In this document: one piece after another, positions 8,468 to 16,663 of the stretch
Numbering within the stretch: position 1 is the stretch's first letter
Layout of the letters: every line of letters starts with the position of its first letter
Source of the DNA: Pseudonocardia parietis
Lineage (GTDB): Bacteria > Actinomycetota > Actinomycetes > Mycobacteriales > Pseudonocardiaceae
DNA: 64,000 nt
NCBI RefSeq assembly: GCF_017876315.1
Contig: NZ_JAGINU010000001.1
Location: forward strand, 3,534,001-3,598,000
Direction: 5' to 3'
Notes under the pieces: model-generated
What the model saw: the letters and a program-made list of their open reading frames with translations, nothing else
What the model was told of the DNA's origin: nothing
The model's database searches: none
Program-made: the position numbers and the translations under genes

Positions 8468-10135
8468 TCAGTCCGCGTGCTGGCGGATCGCGTCGAGGAC
8501 GGCCTGCTTGTCGGTGGGGACGGCGGGCGGGAAGGTCTGCTGGGCGCCGTTGATGGCGATGGTGGCCGAGCGCAGCGGTCGTAACTGGCGGACGACGTTG
8601 CGGATGGCCAGCCCGGTGCGGTTCTGGACCTCGCGGGCGACGGCGAGGGCTGTGAACACGATGGTCAGGTGCGCCTCGATGGAGCCGCGTTGGTGGTGGA
8701 ACATCGGGCGGGCGCGTAGGTCGGTCTTGCTCATCCGGAAGGACTGCTCGACCTGCCAGAGGTCGTGGTAGTCGGCGATAATCTCGCCGGCCCCCGCGGT
8801 GGCGGCGGGGATGTTGGTGACGTAGCCCTTCAACCCGACCAACCGGTATGCCCGAGCCAAGGAGGCCTCGTCCAGGGCGCGGGAGCCGTTGGTGGTCTTG
8901 ACGAACCTCGGCGTGCGGGCCGACTTCTCACCGGCGACGACCTCGCGGGCCCGGTTCTCCTGCAGCGTCAACGTCTTGCGGTCGCGGACCGCGCGCTTGG
9001 TCGAGAAGGCCCAGACCGCCCGCCACGACCCGGTGTGGTGTTCGGGGTCCCAGACCGGCTCGGCCTTGACCTTCGAGCTGTTCTCGCTGCGCCCGTTGCG
9101 GCGGTCGCGTGGGGTGAGGGTGTCGATGACCTGCCCGTCGACGAAGGCGTCACCGTGCCAGTGGAAGTGCGACTCCAGATCGACCGGGGCCTTGGTGACC
9201 CTGGAGCCGACGATGAACCGCAGCCCGGCCTCGTCGAGCTCGCGCAGATTCCCGGCCGACAGCATCCCGGCGTCCGCGACCACCACCATCCTGCCCGGCC
9301 CGGCGGGCAGTTCGTGGCGGGCCTGGAACGCTTCGATGATCGGCAGGATGGTCGCGGTCTCGGCCTTGTTGCCTTCGAAGCAGCCGATCTCGAGCGGGAA
9401 GCCGCGGCGGTCGACGAGTAGCCCGACGACGATCTGCGGGTCGACCCGGCGTTCCTTGGAGAACCCGACCTTGCGCAGGTCGTCCTCCTTCTCCGCCTCG
9501 AAGTAGAGGGTGGTGACGTCGTAGAGACACAACGACACATCCCCGCTGCTGCGCGCGTGGTCGAAGCAGGCCGTGGCGATGGTGTCGCGATAGCCGCGCC
9601 CGGCGCAGCGGACCAGGGTGCGGCGCATCGTCTTCTCACTCGCCGGTGCGACGCCCAGGTCGGTCAGCACCCGACCGGTGTCCAGAATGGACGTGGGCTC
9701 CACGATTCGGGCGATCACCAGGTCCCGGAACGTGTCGTCGCCGACCGCGTCGAACCCGAGGCTGTCGAAGACCCCCGCGAACACGTCGAACAGCACTCTC
9801 GACCCCGTCGCGACCACCTGCGGTGCACCCGCCCGCGGCGACTCGCCTGCCCGCCCCGTCGGAGCCGATGCAGCGAACAACCCCACCTCCGGTCCGACCT
9901 CGGCCGTGGGCGTGAGCAACGGGGTCTGACGTGGTGTCGGCTCGACTCCCAGGTCGAGGACCTCTTGGGCGGCGTTGTCGAGGAGCCCGTGCGCCTGCTC
10001 GACGAGCAGGCCCAGCTCGGCCTCGGTGTGGGCCGACCCGATGTGCGCCACGATCCGCCGACGCCCCTGCACGGACTCCGCGATCTGCACGGCCGTGGCA
10101 CCCGAGGCCGTCCGGACCCGCCTCACCCACGCCAC
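8468..10135 (-). CDS. IS1634 family transposase
   Basis: This 555-residue DDE transposase is of the IS4-related IS1634/IS1549 group. The N-terminal segment is MAWVRRVRTASGATAVQIAE. LYDVTTLYFEAE holds the first Asp, VVVADAGMLS the second, and YHDLWQVEQSFRMSKTDLRARP is the Y-x-E-x-R-x-K signature with the catalytic Glu. Length is typical and no frameshift is seen. The stop codon (8468-8470) lies inside the direct repeat TTAGTGCCTCA, so termination may depend on target DNA. Confidence 0.92.
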   Translation of the reverse strand: MAWVRRVRTASGATAVQIAESVQGRRRIVAHIGSAHTEAELGLLVEQAHGLLDNAAQEVLDLGVEPTPRQTPLLTPTAEVGPEVGLFAASAPTGRAGESPRAGAPQVVATGSRVLFDVFAGVFDSLGFDAVGDDTFRDLVIARIVEPTSILDTGRVLTDLGVAPASEKTMRRTLVRCAGRGYRDTIATACFDHARSSGDVSLCLYDVTTLYFEAEKEDDLRKVGFSKERRVDPQIVVGLLVDRRGFPLEIGCFEGNKAETATILPIIEAFQARHELPAGPGRMVVVADAGMLSAGNLRELDEAGLRFIVGSRVTKAPVDLESHFHWHGDAFVDGQVIDTLTPRDRRNGRSENSSKVKAEPVWDPEHHTGSWRAVWAFSTKRAVRDRKTLTLQENRAREVVAGEKSARTPRFVKTTNGSRALDEASLARAYRLVGLKGYVTNIPAATAGAGEIIADYHDLWQVEQSFRMSKTDLRARPMFHHQRGSIEAHLTIVFTALAVAREVQNRTGLAIRNVVRQLRPLRSATIAINGAQQTFPPAVPTDKQAVLDAIRQHAD

Positions 10136-10157
10136 GACCCCGAGCGTAGGGCACCGA
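8471..10157 (-). mobile_element. IS1634-like insertion sequence bounded by an 11-bp direct repeat
   Basis: TTAGTGCCTCA occurs at 8460-8470 and again at 10158-10168 on either side of the transposase gene. This group makes target duplications of variable and often long length, so the repeat is a good candidate for one. The left copy overlaps the last bases of the IS1380 right end, so the IS1634-like element apparently inserted at the edge of an existing IS1380 copy. I could not find clear terminal inverted repeats inside the direct repeats, so the ends are approximate. Confidence 0.65.
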
Positions 10158-10263
10158 TTAGTGCCTCAACCCGCCTCCACCAACCACCATCACCCCAGCT
10201 CAGCGCGCTGAGCAACCCGAGATCCGGCGGAGGTGACCGAAGTCAGGCCGGACGACTGTGCCG

Positions 10264-10700
10264 CTATGCGACCGCGGGCATGATCTCCTCCGCGACCCAC
10301 TGGGTGTAGTCGAAGTACTCCTCGATGTGGTCGAGACCCGGGATCGGGACCGAACTCGTCGTCACGCCCAGCTCCGCGAACCAGCCCAGCCGATCGATGA
10401 TCTCCTGCTTGGTCATGCCCGGACGAGCGCGGGGGTCCTCCTGCACGACGTGGCCCTCCCCGACGCGCGATGTGGCGAAACCGTAGAACACATCGGTGAG
10501 GTTGCCGTTGTAGTCCGGCTGGAAAGGTCGACATGGGACCGGGGGACGATGTGGTGTTCGGGCACACTGCTCATGCTGTAGCCCAGCTCGTCGGCCCACT
10601 GGGCGAAGCGCGTCTGGTCCGCTCCCGTGACGGCGGCCTCCCACGGCCGGCCTGTCGCCTTCAGTCGCAGCATGTGGGGCATGGCGAATCCGAGCTTCAT
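10264..10700 (-). pseudogene. LLM-class flavin-dependent oxidoreductase, internally deleted
   Basis: The frame starting at ATG 10700 gives MKLGFAMPHMLRLKATG through SSVPEHHIVPRSH, a clear N-terminus of a luciferase-like oxidoreductase. After about 57 residues, homology continues in a different frame with the C-terminal part (DYNGNLTDVFYGF to EEIMPAVA). Roughly 85 C-terminal residues remain, and the central half of a family normally around 300 residues is missing. The junction is near 10525. The gene lies right beside the insertion sequences, so IS-associated deletion is likely. It should be non-functional. Confidence 0.75.
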
Positions 10701-10847
10701 CTCTCTCTCCACTTCGTACATCACGATCCGAGAGGAGTCCGAATCGCCACGCAAAGAAATGTGCGTGCGATGGTCGTGACTTCAGTGAATCGTATGCTCG
10801 ATCGAGCGGAGAGCTCCAGGGGAAGTCCCGGTGTGCGGAATCGGCTT

Positions 10848-10896
10848 CACGGTGGTCAGTGCCACCAGATGGTCAGTGCCACCAGGTGGTCAGTGC
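10848..10896. repeat. 17-bp tandem repeat, left copy (three units)
   Basis: Read on the minus strand, three units of the form GCACTGACCAYCTGGTG follow each other with a 17-bp period; the last is shortened to 15 bp. Units occupy 10880-10896, 10863-10879 and 10848-10862. They run from the final codons of the regulator gene into the 3' flank. The same repeat, with four units, ends the paralogous gene at 38057-38124. Confidence 0.8.
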
Positions 10897-12324
10897 CTGT
10901 AGGTGGCGGCGGACGCGGTGGCGGGCCAGGACGGTGTCGCCGGCGAGTACGGCGTCGAGGATGGCTTGGTGTACGCGGCGTACTTCGTCGCTGGTGCTGG
11001 GGTCGGGTGGGCGTTCGGTGCGGCTGTGGCGTGACCACAGTTCGGTGATGATCCGGAGGAACAGCACCAGGACCGGGTTGCCGGCCAGTTCGGCGAGTTC
11101 GGCGTGGAACACGTCGCCGGACTCGCCGTCGAGGCCGGCGCGTCCGATGGAGGCCTGTAGCCGGTCTGCGGCCTGCCCGGCCGGGACTGCTGCGGTGACG
11201 GTGGTGACGCAGCCGAGTTCGACGGCTTCGCGCACGACGCGTAGGTCGTGTCCGGACAGGCCGAGGTGGTCGAGGCGCAGGGCCATGGTGTGGATGCTCG
11301 CGGTCGGGTCCGGGGCGGCGACGACCAGTCCGCCGCCGGGGCCGCGGCGCATCCGGGCCACGCTGTGGTGCTCCAGCAGGCGCACTGCCTCGCGTAGGAC
11401 CGCGCGGGATACTCCGTAGCGTTCGAGCAGGTCGGTCTCGGAGCCGAACACCGATCCGATCTGCCAGCCGTCCGCGGCGATGTCGTCGTGCATCCGCTCG
11501 GCGACCACCTCGGCCAGCTTCCGGCCCGAACCGCCCTTGTCCTCCAGCGGGCGGCGCCGCGGGGCGGTCCGGGTACGGACGCGGTGGGCGAGCAGCCACT
11601 CCTCGACCGCACGCAGGTGCGAGACCAGATGGGTCTCGGCGGCGGCGGCGTCCCCGGAGATCACCGCGTCGATGATCTCGCTGTGCCAGCGGTGCGCGTC
11701 GGTGGTGGCGGCCAGCACCGCTTCCTTGGAGGTACGGCGCGAGGTGCGGGCGTAGCGGTAGGTGAGGCTGATCAGGACCTCGGTGAACAGCTGCAGCACC
11801 GGGTTCCCGGAGAGCCGCCCGAGCAGCGTGTGCACGTGGTCGTCGTTCACCGGGCCCGTACCCAGGGCGGCGGCCTCGGCGTCGAACACCTCCCGCAGCG
11901 CGGTGATGCCGTCCTCGGTCACGGTCTCGGCGGCGAGCCGGGCGGCCAGCGGTTCCAGCAACAGCCGCGCCGCCAGCAGGTCCTCCACACTGGTCCCGAG
12001 GAACTCCAGGTAGATCACCAGCGCTCGCGTGGCCGGACCCGCATCCGGAGCGGTCACCACCAGACCACCGTTCGGGCCCCGCCGCATCCGACCGACCTGA
12101 TGATGCTCGACCAGGCGCACCGCCTCCCGGAACACCGCCCGCGAGACCCCGAACCGCTCCCGCAGCTCCGTCTCCGAACCCAGCACCTCACCCACCGGCC
12201 AACCCCGGTCGATGATCTCGTCCTCCAACGACCGGGCGACCCGCGCCGCCATCTTGTCGCCGGAGATCGGCGCCGCGTCGGCCCGGGCATCCCGGCCGGC
12301 GGCTGTGACTCGGCCCGAAGTCAC
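10873..12324 (-). CDS. double-module GntR/FadR-family transcriptional regulator (copy 1)
   Basis: This 483-residue protein contains two complete GntR-FCD modules in tandem. Module one has the winged helix SETELRERFGVSRAVFREAVRL and RMRRGPNGGLVVTAP near residues 25-100, then an FCD effector domain to about 245. Module two has SETDLLERYGVSRAVLREAVRL near 290-350 and a second FCD domain to the end. Ordinary FadR proteins have one module (about 230 residues) and dimerise, so this looks like a covalent pseudo-dimer. The GTG at 12324 is chosen; the N-terminus is uncertain. The dioxygenase/hydratase genes lie just upstream on the same strand, so they are plausible targets. A near-identical gene lies inverted at 36545-38080. 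Confidence 0.9.
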   Translation of the reverse strand: MTSGRVTAAGRDARADAAPISGDKMAARVARSLEDEIIDRGWPVGEVLGSETELRERFGVSRAVFREAVRLVEHHQVGRMRRGPNGGLVVTAPDAGPATRALVIYLEFLGTSVEDLLAARLLLEPLAARLAAETVTEDGITALREVFDAEAAALGTGPVNDDHVHTLLGRLSGNPVLQLFTEVLISLTYRYARTSRRTSKEAVLAATTDAHRWHSEIIDAVISGDAAAAETHLVSHLRAVEEWLLAHRVRTRTAPRRRPLEDKGGSGRKLAEVVAERMHDDIAADGWQIGSVFGSETDLLERYGVSRAVLREAVRLLEHHSVARMRRGPGGGLVVAAPDPTASIHTMALRLDHLGLSGHDLRVVREAVELGCVTTVTAAVPAGQAADRLQASIGRAGLDGESGDVFHAELAELAGNPVLVLFLRIITELWSRHSRTERPPDPSTSDEVRRVHQAILDAVLAGDTVLARHRVRRHLQALTTWWH

Positions 12325-12360
12325 GACATGCCCACGACGTCGCAGGCGGGGGTGAGGTCG

Positions 12361-12398
12361 CTCAAGACCGAACCTCCTGGTAGCTGGTTCGGATTGAG
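12361..12398. promoter_or_regulatory. dyad in the leader of regulator copy 1
   Basis: CTCAAGACCGAACC (12361-12374) is mirrored by GGTTCGGATTGAG (12386-12398), with an 11-base spacer and one bulged base. It lies 37-74 bp upstream of the regulator's start. It could be an autoregulatory operator for a GntR-type dimer or a leader hairpin. Nothing similar is seen upstream of copy 2. Confidence 0.5.
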
Positions 12399-12477
12399 CG
12401 TACGGTAATCGCCTCGCCGCCCCGGGACACCGGGTGCACTCGGCGTGCCGCCCCCGGGGGTTACGTCAGCGTGGGGC

Positions 12478-13464
12478 TCAGAGCTCGAGCCCGGCGGACG
12501 GGGTCGTGGACAGGAAGGACCCGCCCGGTCCGGTGTCGAGCGAGTGGCCGTACCAGGTGGCGCCGTGCTCCAGGTTCGGCGTCCACTCCAGCGTCCGCCA
12601 CTCGGGGTCGAGGATCAGGTAACCACCGGAGTACAGCTCGACTCGGTGTCCCGATCCGGGATCGTGCACGTAGAGGTACATGGCCTGACCGATGCCGTGT
12701 TTGCCCGGTCCGGCACCCCACTCGATGTCGAGATCCCGCATCTGGTCCGCGGCGGTGAGCAGGTCGTGGAAGTTCTCGATGTTGAAGGCCACGTGGTGGA
12801 AGCGACCGGTCTGCTCGTCCGCGCTCACACCGATCGCGACGTCGTGCACCTGCGGGGTGACCGACAGCCAGGACGCGATGAGGAGCTCGGGCACCCGGAG
12901 GATCTCGCGGCGCTTGAAGCCGAGCGACTCCCGCAGCCATCCCTCGGCCTCGTCGACCGTGGTCGGGCTGGTCTGCAGGTTGATGTGGTCGAGCCGGCGC
13001 ACGCCGAGGCCGCGGCGGCGCGAGCTGTTGCTGAGCAGCTTGGAGCTGATCTCCGGCGGCGCGAGGGGCCGCTCGATGTCGTAGTACAGCTCGAACGGGT
13101 GCTCGCTGCCGGGCACCAGGAACCGCACGGCCTCGCCGCGGCCCGCGACCTGGGCCTTCGGGATCTCCAGGGTCGTGATGCCCTGTTCCTCGAATCGGCT
13201 CGCGAACAGCTCGACGTCCTGGGGTCGCTGGACCCGGAAGCTGTAGGCGTTGACCGTCGCCTCGGCCTGCTGGGTGAGGATCAGCGAGTGGTGGGTGAGC
13301 TCCTGGTAACCGCGCAGGTACGCGGTTCCGCTGATCTGCTCGACGACCTCCATACCCAGCAGGTCGCGGTAGAACCGGAGTGACCTCTCCAGATCGGGGG
13401 TCCCGAGGTGGATGCTGCCCGCATGGGCGAGCCGGGGCCCGGGGTCGTACTCGGCCTGGGTCAT
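12478..13464 (-). CDS. extradiol ring-cleavage dioxygenase (catechol 2,3-dioxygenase type, VOC fold)
   Basis: This 328-residue protein has two VOC domains, as in type I extradiol dioxygenases. The expected Fe(II) ligands are visible in the second domain: His160 in RLDHINLQT, His224 in RFHHVAFN and Glu276 in HRVELYSGGY. It should cleave a catecholic substrate next to the hydroxyl pair with O2 to give a 2-hydroxymuconate-type product. The ATG at 13464 has a GGAG upstream and overlaps the stop of the hydratase gene (ATGA), so the two enzymes are co-translated. The hydratase acts further down the same meta-cleavage route. The particular catechol is unknown. Confidence 0.9.
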   Translation of the reverse strand: MTQAEYDPGPRLAHAGSIHLGTPDLERSLRFYRDLLGMEVVEQISGTAYLRGYQELTHHSLILTQQAEATVNAYSFRVQRPQDVELFASRFEEQGITTLEIPKAQVAGRGEAVRFLVPGSEHPFELYYDIERPLAPPEISSKLLSNSSRRRGLGVRRLDHINLQTSPTTVDEAEGWLRESLGFKRREILRVPELLIASWLSVTPQVHDVAIGVSADEQTGRFHHVAFNIENFHDLLTAADQMRDLDIEWGAGPGKHGIGQAMYLYVHDPGSGHRVELYSGGYLILDPEWRTLEWTPNLEHGATWYGHSLDTGPGGSFLSTTPSAGLEL

Positions 13465-14321
13465 CGGGCGCTCTCCTTCGATGTGGGGTTCTCCGCCGCC
13501 CCGGCCGATGGGGCCGAGAACCGGGCGGTGAGTGTGCCGAGCGGTTCGATCGCGACCTCGATGACGTCGCCCGGGTGTACGTCGACCATCGGCCCGAGCG
13601 CCCCGGAGAGCACGAGGTCGCCCGCGCGCAGCGGGGAGCCGATCTCGAGGGCGGTCCGGGCCAGCCAGAGCAGCGCCTCGACCGGGTCGCCGAGGCAGTC
13701 CCGGCCGGTCCCCTCGGAGACCACAGTCCCGTTGCGCCGCATCGTCATGGTGGCGTCGACGGGACGGAAGCCTGCCGGCGGCGTGGGGTTCGCGCCCAGT
13801 ACGTAGACCCCCGACGACGCGTTGTCGGCGACCGTGTCGGTGATCCCGATCCGCCACGAGGCGATCCGGCTGTCGACGATCTCGATCGCGGGCAGGGTCT
13901 CCTCGATCGCGGTACGCACCGCATCCGGGCCGCTCACCAGCGCCGGGTCGTCCAGGTCGCGGCCGAGCCGGAACGCGATCTCGCCCTCGGCCTTGGGCTG
14001 CAGCAGCCGGTCGAACGGAATGGTCTGGCCGTCGTCGTAGTGCATGTCCTGGAACAGGACCCCGAAGTCGGGCCGGTCGACCCCGATCTGGCGCTGGACC
14101 GCGGCGGAGGTCAGCCCGATCTTCCGGCCCACGAGCCGCGCCCCCGCGGCGAGCCTGCGCTCGGTCACGACCTGCTGCACGGCGTAGGCGGCGGCGATGT
14201 CGGAGGGACCGATGAGATCGGCCACCGGCTCGCACGCGACCCGCGAGCCGCTCGCCCGCTCGAGCCGGTCGGCAGCAGCCAGTACGGCGTCGGTCCGCGT
14301 GGTCGTCACGTCCTCGGTCAC
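13461..14321 (-). CDS. 2-keto-4-pentenoate hydratase (MhpD/FAH family)
   Basis: This 286-residue protein of the fumarylacetoacetate hydrolase fold contains ARLVGRKIGLTS and VLFQDMHYDDGQ. LQPKAEGEIAFRL and LPAIEIVDSRIASW hold the acidic metal ligands. The family hydrates 2-hydroxypenta-2,4-dienoate to 4-hydroxy-2-oxovalerate in meta-cleavage pathways. The GTG at 14321 is taken as the start; a GTG four codons downstream is equally possible, and the frame extends upstream without family similarity. It is the first gene of a two- or three-gene minus-strand unit with the extradiol dioxygenase. No aldolase for the next step is seen nearby. Confidence 0.88.
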   Translation of the reverse strand: MTEDVTTTRTDAVLAAADRLERASGSRVACEPVADLIGPSDIAAAYAVQQVVTERRLAAGARLVGRKIGLTSAAVQRQIGVDRPDFGVLFQDMHYDDGQTIPFDRLLQPKAEGEIAFRLGRDLDDPALVSGPDAVRTAIEETLPAIEIVDSRIASWRIGITDTVADNASSGVYVLGANPTPPAGFRPVDATMTMRRNGTVVSEGTGRDCLGDPVEALLWLARTALEIGSPLRAGDLVLSGALGPMVDVHPGDVIEVAIEPLGTLTARFSAPSAGAAENPTSKESAR

Positions 14322-14523
14322 GACGGGATCATCGCCGGTCCGGAGCCGTACGGGCCCGGATGTTTTCCGCTCACCGGGACGGCCGTGGCGGGCAGGGCCA
14401 CAGGTTCGTCCGGCGGTGCCGCGGCGAACCCGGGCCCGACCGGGAGGACCTGCACGTGACCGGCGTGTCAGCAAGCTCACCGGAGCCTGCTCCGGCCTGG
14501 TGCCGTGCGTCGTTGCCCACCTC

Positions 14524-14555
14524 CGACCACGGGGCCTAACGTGGTCGTGATCACG
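14524..14555. promoter_or_regulatory. overlapping dyads between the hydratase and P450 genes
   Basis: CGACCACG (14524-14531) and CGTGGTCG (14540-14547) form an 8-bp dyad with an 8-base spacer. It overlaps the perfect palindrome CGTGATCACG at 14546-14555. Both lie in the 299-bp divergent gap, 65-100 bp upstream of the P450 start. They are good candidates for an operator, perhaps of the neighbouring GntR-type regulator, which is an inference. Confidence 0.45.
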
Positions 14556-14620
14556 GATCGGCGGGCTTCGGTCCGCGAGCGCGAGGACCGACCCACCTCC
14601 GATCGATCCTGGAGACCCGT

Positions 14621-15862
14621 ATGACCGAGAGCGCCACCGGTACCGGCCGGACGGACGAGCTGCCCCGGTACCCGGCGCCCCGGTCGAAGGACGACCCGTT
14701 CGCGCCGCCGCCGGGACTGCTCGCACTCCGCGACTCGGGCGGGCCCGTGGTGCGGGTCCGGACGTGGGACGGGGCCACCCCGTGGGTCGTCACGACCCAC
14801 GACGCCCAGCGGCGGATCCTGTGCGACCCGCGGGTGAGCGCTGACGTCGGTGCCCCCGGCTACCCGCAGACCACCGCCTCAATGAAGGCCACCGCGAGCG
14901 GGATGGCGCCGTCGATCAACAACACCGACGGCGCCGAGCACCGCCGGTGGCAGCGGATGCTGACGAACTCCTTCACCCCCAGGCGGATGGAGATGCTGCG
15001 GCCGGAGGTCCAGCACATCACGAACGACCTGATCGACCGGATGCTCGCCGGGCCGAACCCCGCGGACCTCAACGCCGCGGTGTCCCTCCCACTGCCGTCG
15101 TTGATGATCTGTGCCCTGCTCGGTGTGCCCTACGAGGACCACGCCTTCTTCCAGGAGCAGGCCCGTGTCACGACCGCGGTCAACAAGACTCCCGAGGAGG
15201 GCGCGCGGGCCCACAGCGCGCTGCTGGACTACATCGGTGGCCTGATCCGGACGAAGATCTCCGCTCCGGAGGAGGACGTGCTCTCCGATCTCGGCGCGAA
15301 GGTCGCCCGGGGTGACATCGCCATCGACGAGGCCCAGCGGCTCGGGCACATCCTGCTGGTCGCCGGGCACGACACGAGCGCCAACATGATCACGTTGGGC
15401 ACGGCCCTGCTGCTCCGGCACCCGGACCAGCTGGCCCGGTTGCGGGACAACGCGAGTGACCGGACGTTCGTGTCCGGCGCCGTCGAGGAGCTGTTGCGGT
15501 ACCTGACGATGCCGCACCTGCTCGCGCGCCGTGCGGCCCTCGAGGACATCGAGATCGAGGGCGTCACGATCCGCAGGGGCGAGGGCATCATCGCGTCGCT
15601 GCCTGCGGCCAACTGGGACCCGAGGGCGTTCCCGGAACCGGCGGAGCTCGATCTCGGTCGCGATGCCTCGCAGCACATCGCCTTCAGCTGGGGGCCGCAC
15701 CACTGCATCGGCAGGCAGCTGGCCCGCATCGAGCTCGAGACCGTGTTCAGCACGCTCGTCCGCCGGATCCCGACGCTGAGGCTGGCCGTGGACCTGTCCG
15801 ACCTGGTGTTCAAGGAGGACTCGCAGGGATACGGCATCTACGAGCTGCCCGTCGCCTGGTGA
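14621..15862 (+). CDS. cytochrome P450
   Basis: This 413-residue soluble bacterial P450 has the I-helix AGHDT at residues 248-252, the ExxR motif in EELLR at 289-293, and the haem-binding loop FSWGPHHCIG with the cysteine ligand at about 362. The loop has Ser-Trp where most have Gly-x, a mild variation. Like other bacterial P450s it needs a ferredoxin and a reductase; none is encoded nearby. It would monooxygenate a small hydrophobic substrate, perhaps the first step of the pathway in this block. It is transcribed away from the meta-cleavage genes. The ATG at 14621 fits the family N-terminus. Confidence 0.93.
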   Translation: MTESATGTGRTDELPRYPAPRSKDDPFAPPPGLLALRDSGGPVVRVRTWDGATPWVVTTHDAQRRILCDPRVSADVGAPGYPQTTASMKATASGMAPSINNTDGAEHRRWQRMLTNSFTPRRMEMLRPEVQHITNDLIDRMLAGPNPADLNAAVSLPLPSLMICALLGVPYEDHAFFQEQARVTTAVNKTPEEGARAHSALLDYIGGLIRTKISAPEEDVLSDLGAKVARGDIAIDEAQRLGHILLVAGHDTSANMITLGTALLLRHPDQLARLRDNASDRTFVSGAVEELLRYLTMPHLLARRAALEDIEIEGVTIRRGEGIIASLPAANWDPRAFPEPAELDLGRDASQHIAFSWGPHHCIGRQLARIELETVFSTLVRRIPTLRLAVDLSDLVFKEDSQGYGIYELPVAW

Positions 15863-16663
15863 CCCGTTCACGCCGGCCGCCCGTCCCGGAAGCCACCCGC
15901 ACCCCGTCGAAGCGCACGTTCCCGCCCGCGCCGGGACGGAAATGCGCCACTCGACGGCCGCGGAGCGATCGAGCCTCACGAACCCGCCCTCCCCGGGGCG
16001 AAAACGCGCCACTCGACGCTCGTGCCTCGTCGAGTGTCACGTTGTGGCTGCCGGTAGGACCACAACGTGACACTCGACGGGGCGGGGGCCGGGCCTGGCG
16101 TGGACACGAGGCCGGTTCCTTCACACATCCGCATTGCGCAGCGCGGCCGGGCCCGAGCCCGTGCCTCGTCGAGTGTCACGTTATGGCGCCCGGTACGACC
16201 ACAACGTGACACTCGACGAGGTCGGGCCGGGCTCGGTGCGACCCGGCGCGGACACGAGGCCGGTTCCTCCACACATCCCGCATCGCGCAGCGGGTCGGGG
16301 CCCGATGCCGAGGGTGCCGCCATTAGAGAGGCCTCTGATCGAGCATGTTCGCCGGGGTGGCGTGGCCGGATCCGGTCGGCCGTTCACCGGTCACTCGCGT
16401 CCGGAGCGAGGTCGGGCGGTTGATTCCCGGCTGTGGCCGGACGTTCGGCCGACCGGAACGGAAACCCTTGCGTGCGGTTATGAGTATGCTTTACTGGCCC
16501 GGAGCCGTGCGAGTGGATCCCGACAGCCGGGTCCGCCCGGACCGTCCGCAGTGGATGTTCCGGTAGCCGGTGTCCCACGTGCCGACGGAGGCCGGTCGCT
16601 GAGCCGTCCGTGCGGGCGTGCCGAGCAGACCACCACAGGTGGTCGTTCCGATCGGAGGACGGC
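15863..16663. other. 800-bp non-coding region after the P450 gene
   Basis: Apart from the palindromic array at 15930-16310, no gene is visible. The last 180 bases before the cyclase gene contain a less GC-rich patch with TATGCT at 16485-16490 that could be a -10 element, and GGAGG at 16654-16658. Confidence 0.5.
15930..16310. repeat. REP-like palindromic repeat array
   Basis: Two large hairpins occur here. Arms 16028-16047 and 16060-16079 pair perfectly over 20 bp with a 12-base loop. Arms 16164-16186 and 16199-16221 pair over 23 bp with one mismatch and again a 12-base loop. Both contain GTCGAGTGTCACGTT. A 43-bp direct repeat starting GGACACGAGGCCGGTTCCT follows each (16102-16144, 16250-16292), so a unit of about 140-148 bp is present nearly twice. 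GCGCCACTCGACG occurs twice more at 15944 and 16006. Frames through the region have no coding character. Extragenic palindrome or MITE-derived DNA is likely. Confidence 0.75.

Larger units (their letters stand above)
6749..10256. repeat. inverted repeat arms enclosing the IS pair (6749-6777 and 10234-10256)
   Basis: The left arm ends in CCTGACTTCGGTCA. The right arm, read on the other strand, contains the same 14 bases, preceded in both by GTCGTCC and GGCC. The two arms lie just outside the two insertion sequences, 3.4 kb apart. They would form a strong hairpin if the elements were removed. They sit between an acyl-CoA dehydrogenase ending at 6745 and the minus-strand LLM remnant ending at 10264, that is, between convergent genes. 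A split bidirectional terminator is the simplest reading. Terminal repeats of a larger composite element are the alternative. Confidence 0.6.

Noticed and set aside
10158..10205. Second copy of the IS1380 leader hairpin to the right of the IS1634-like element
   Set aside because: GTGCCTC and CCCAGCTCAG are shared with 8341-8412, but the rest does not align well enough to call a repeat.
10855..10896. 17-bp repeats considered as a CRISPR array
   Set aside because: Units are directly adjacent without spacers and there are no cas genes in the window.
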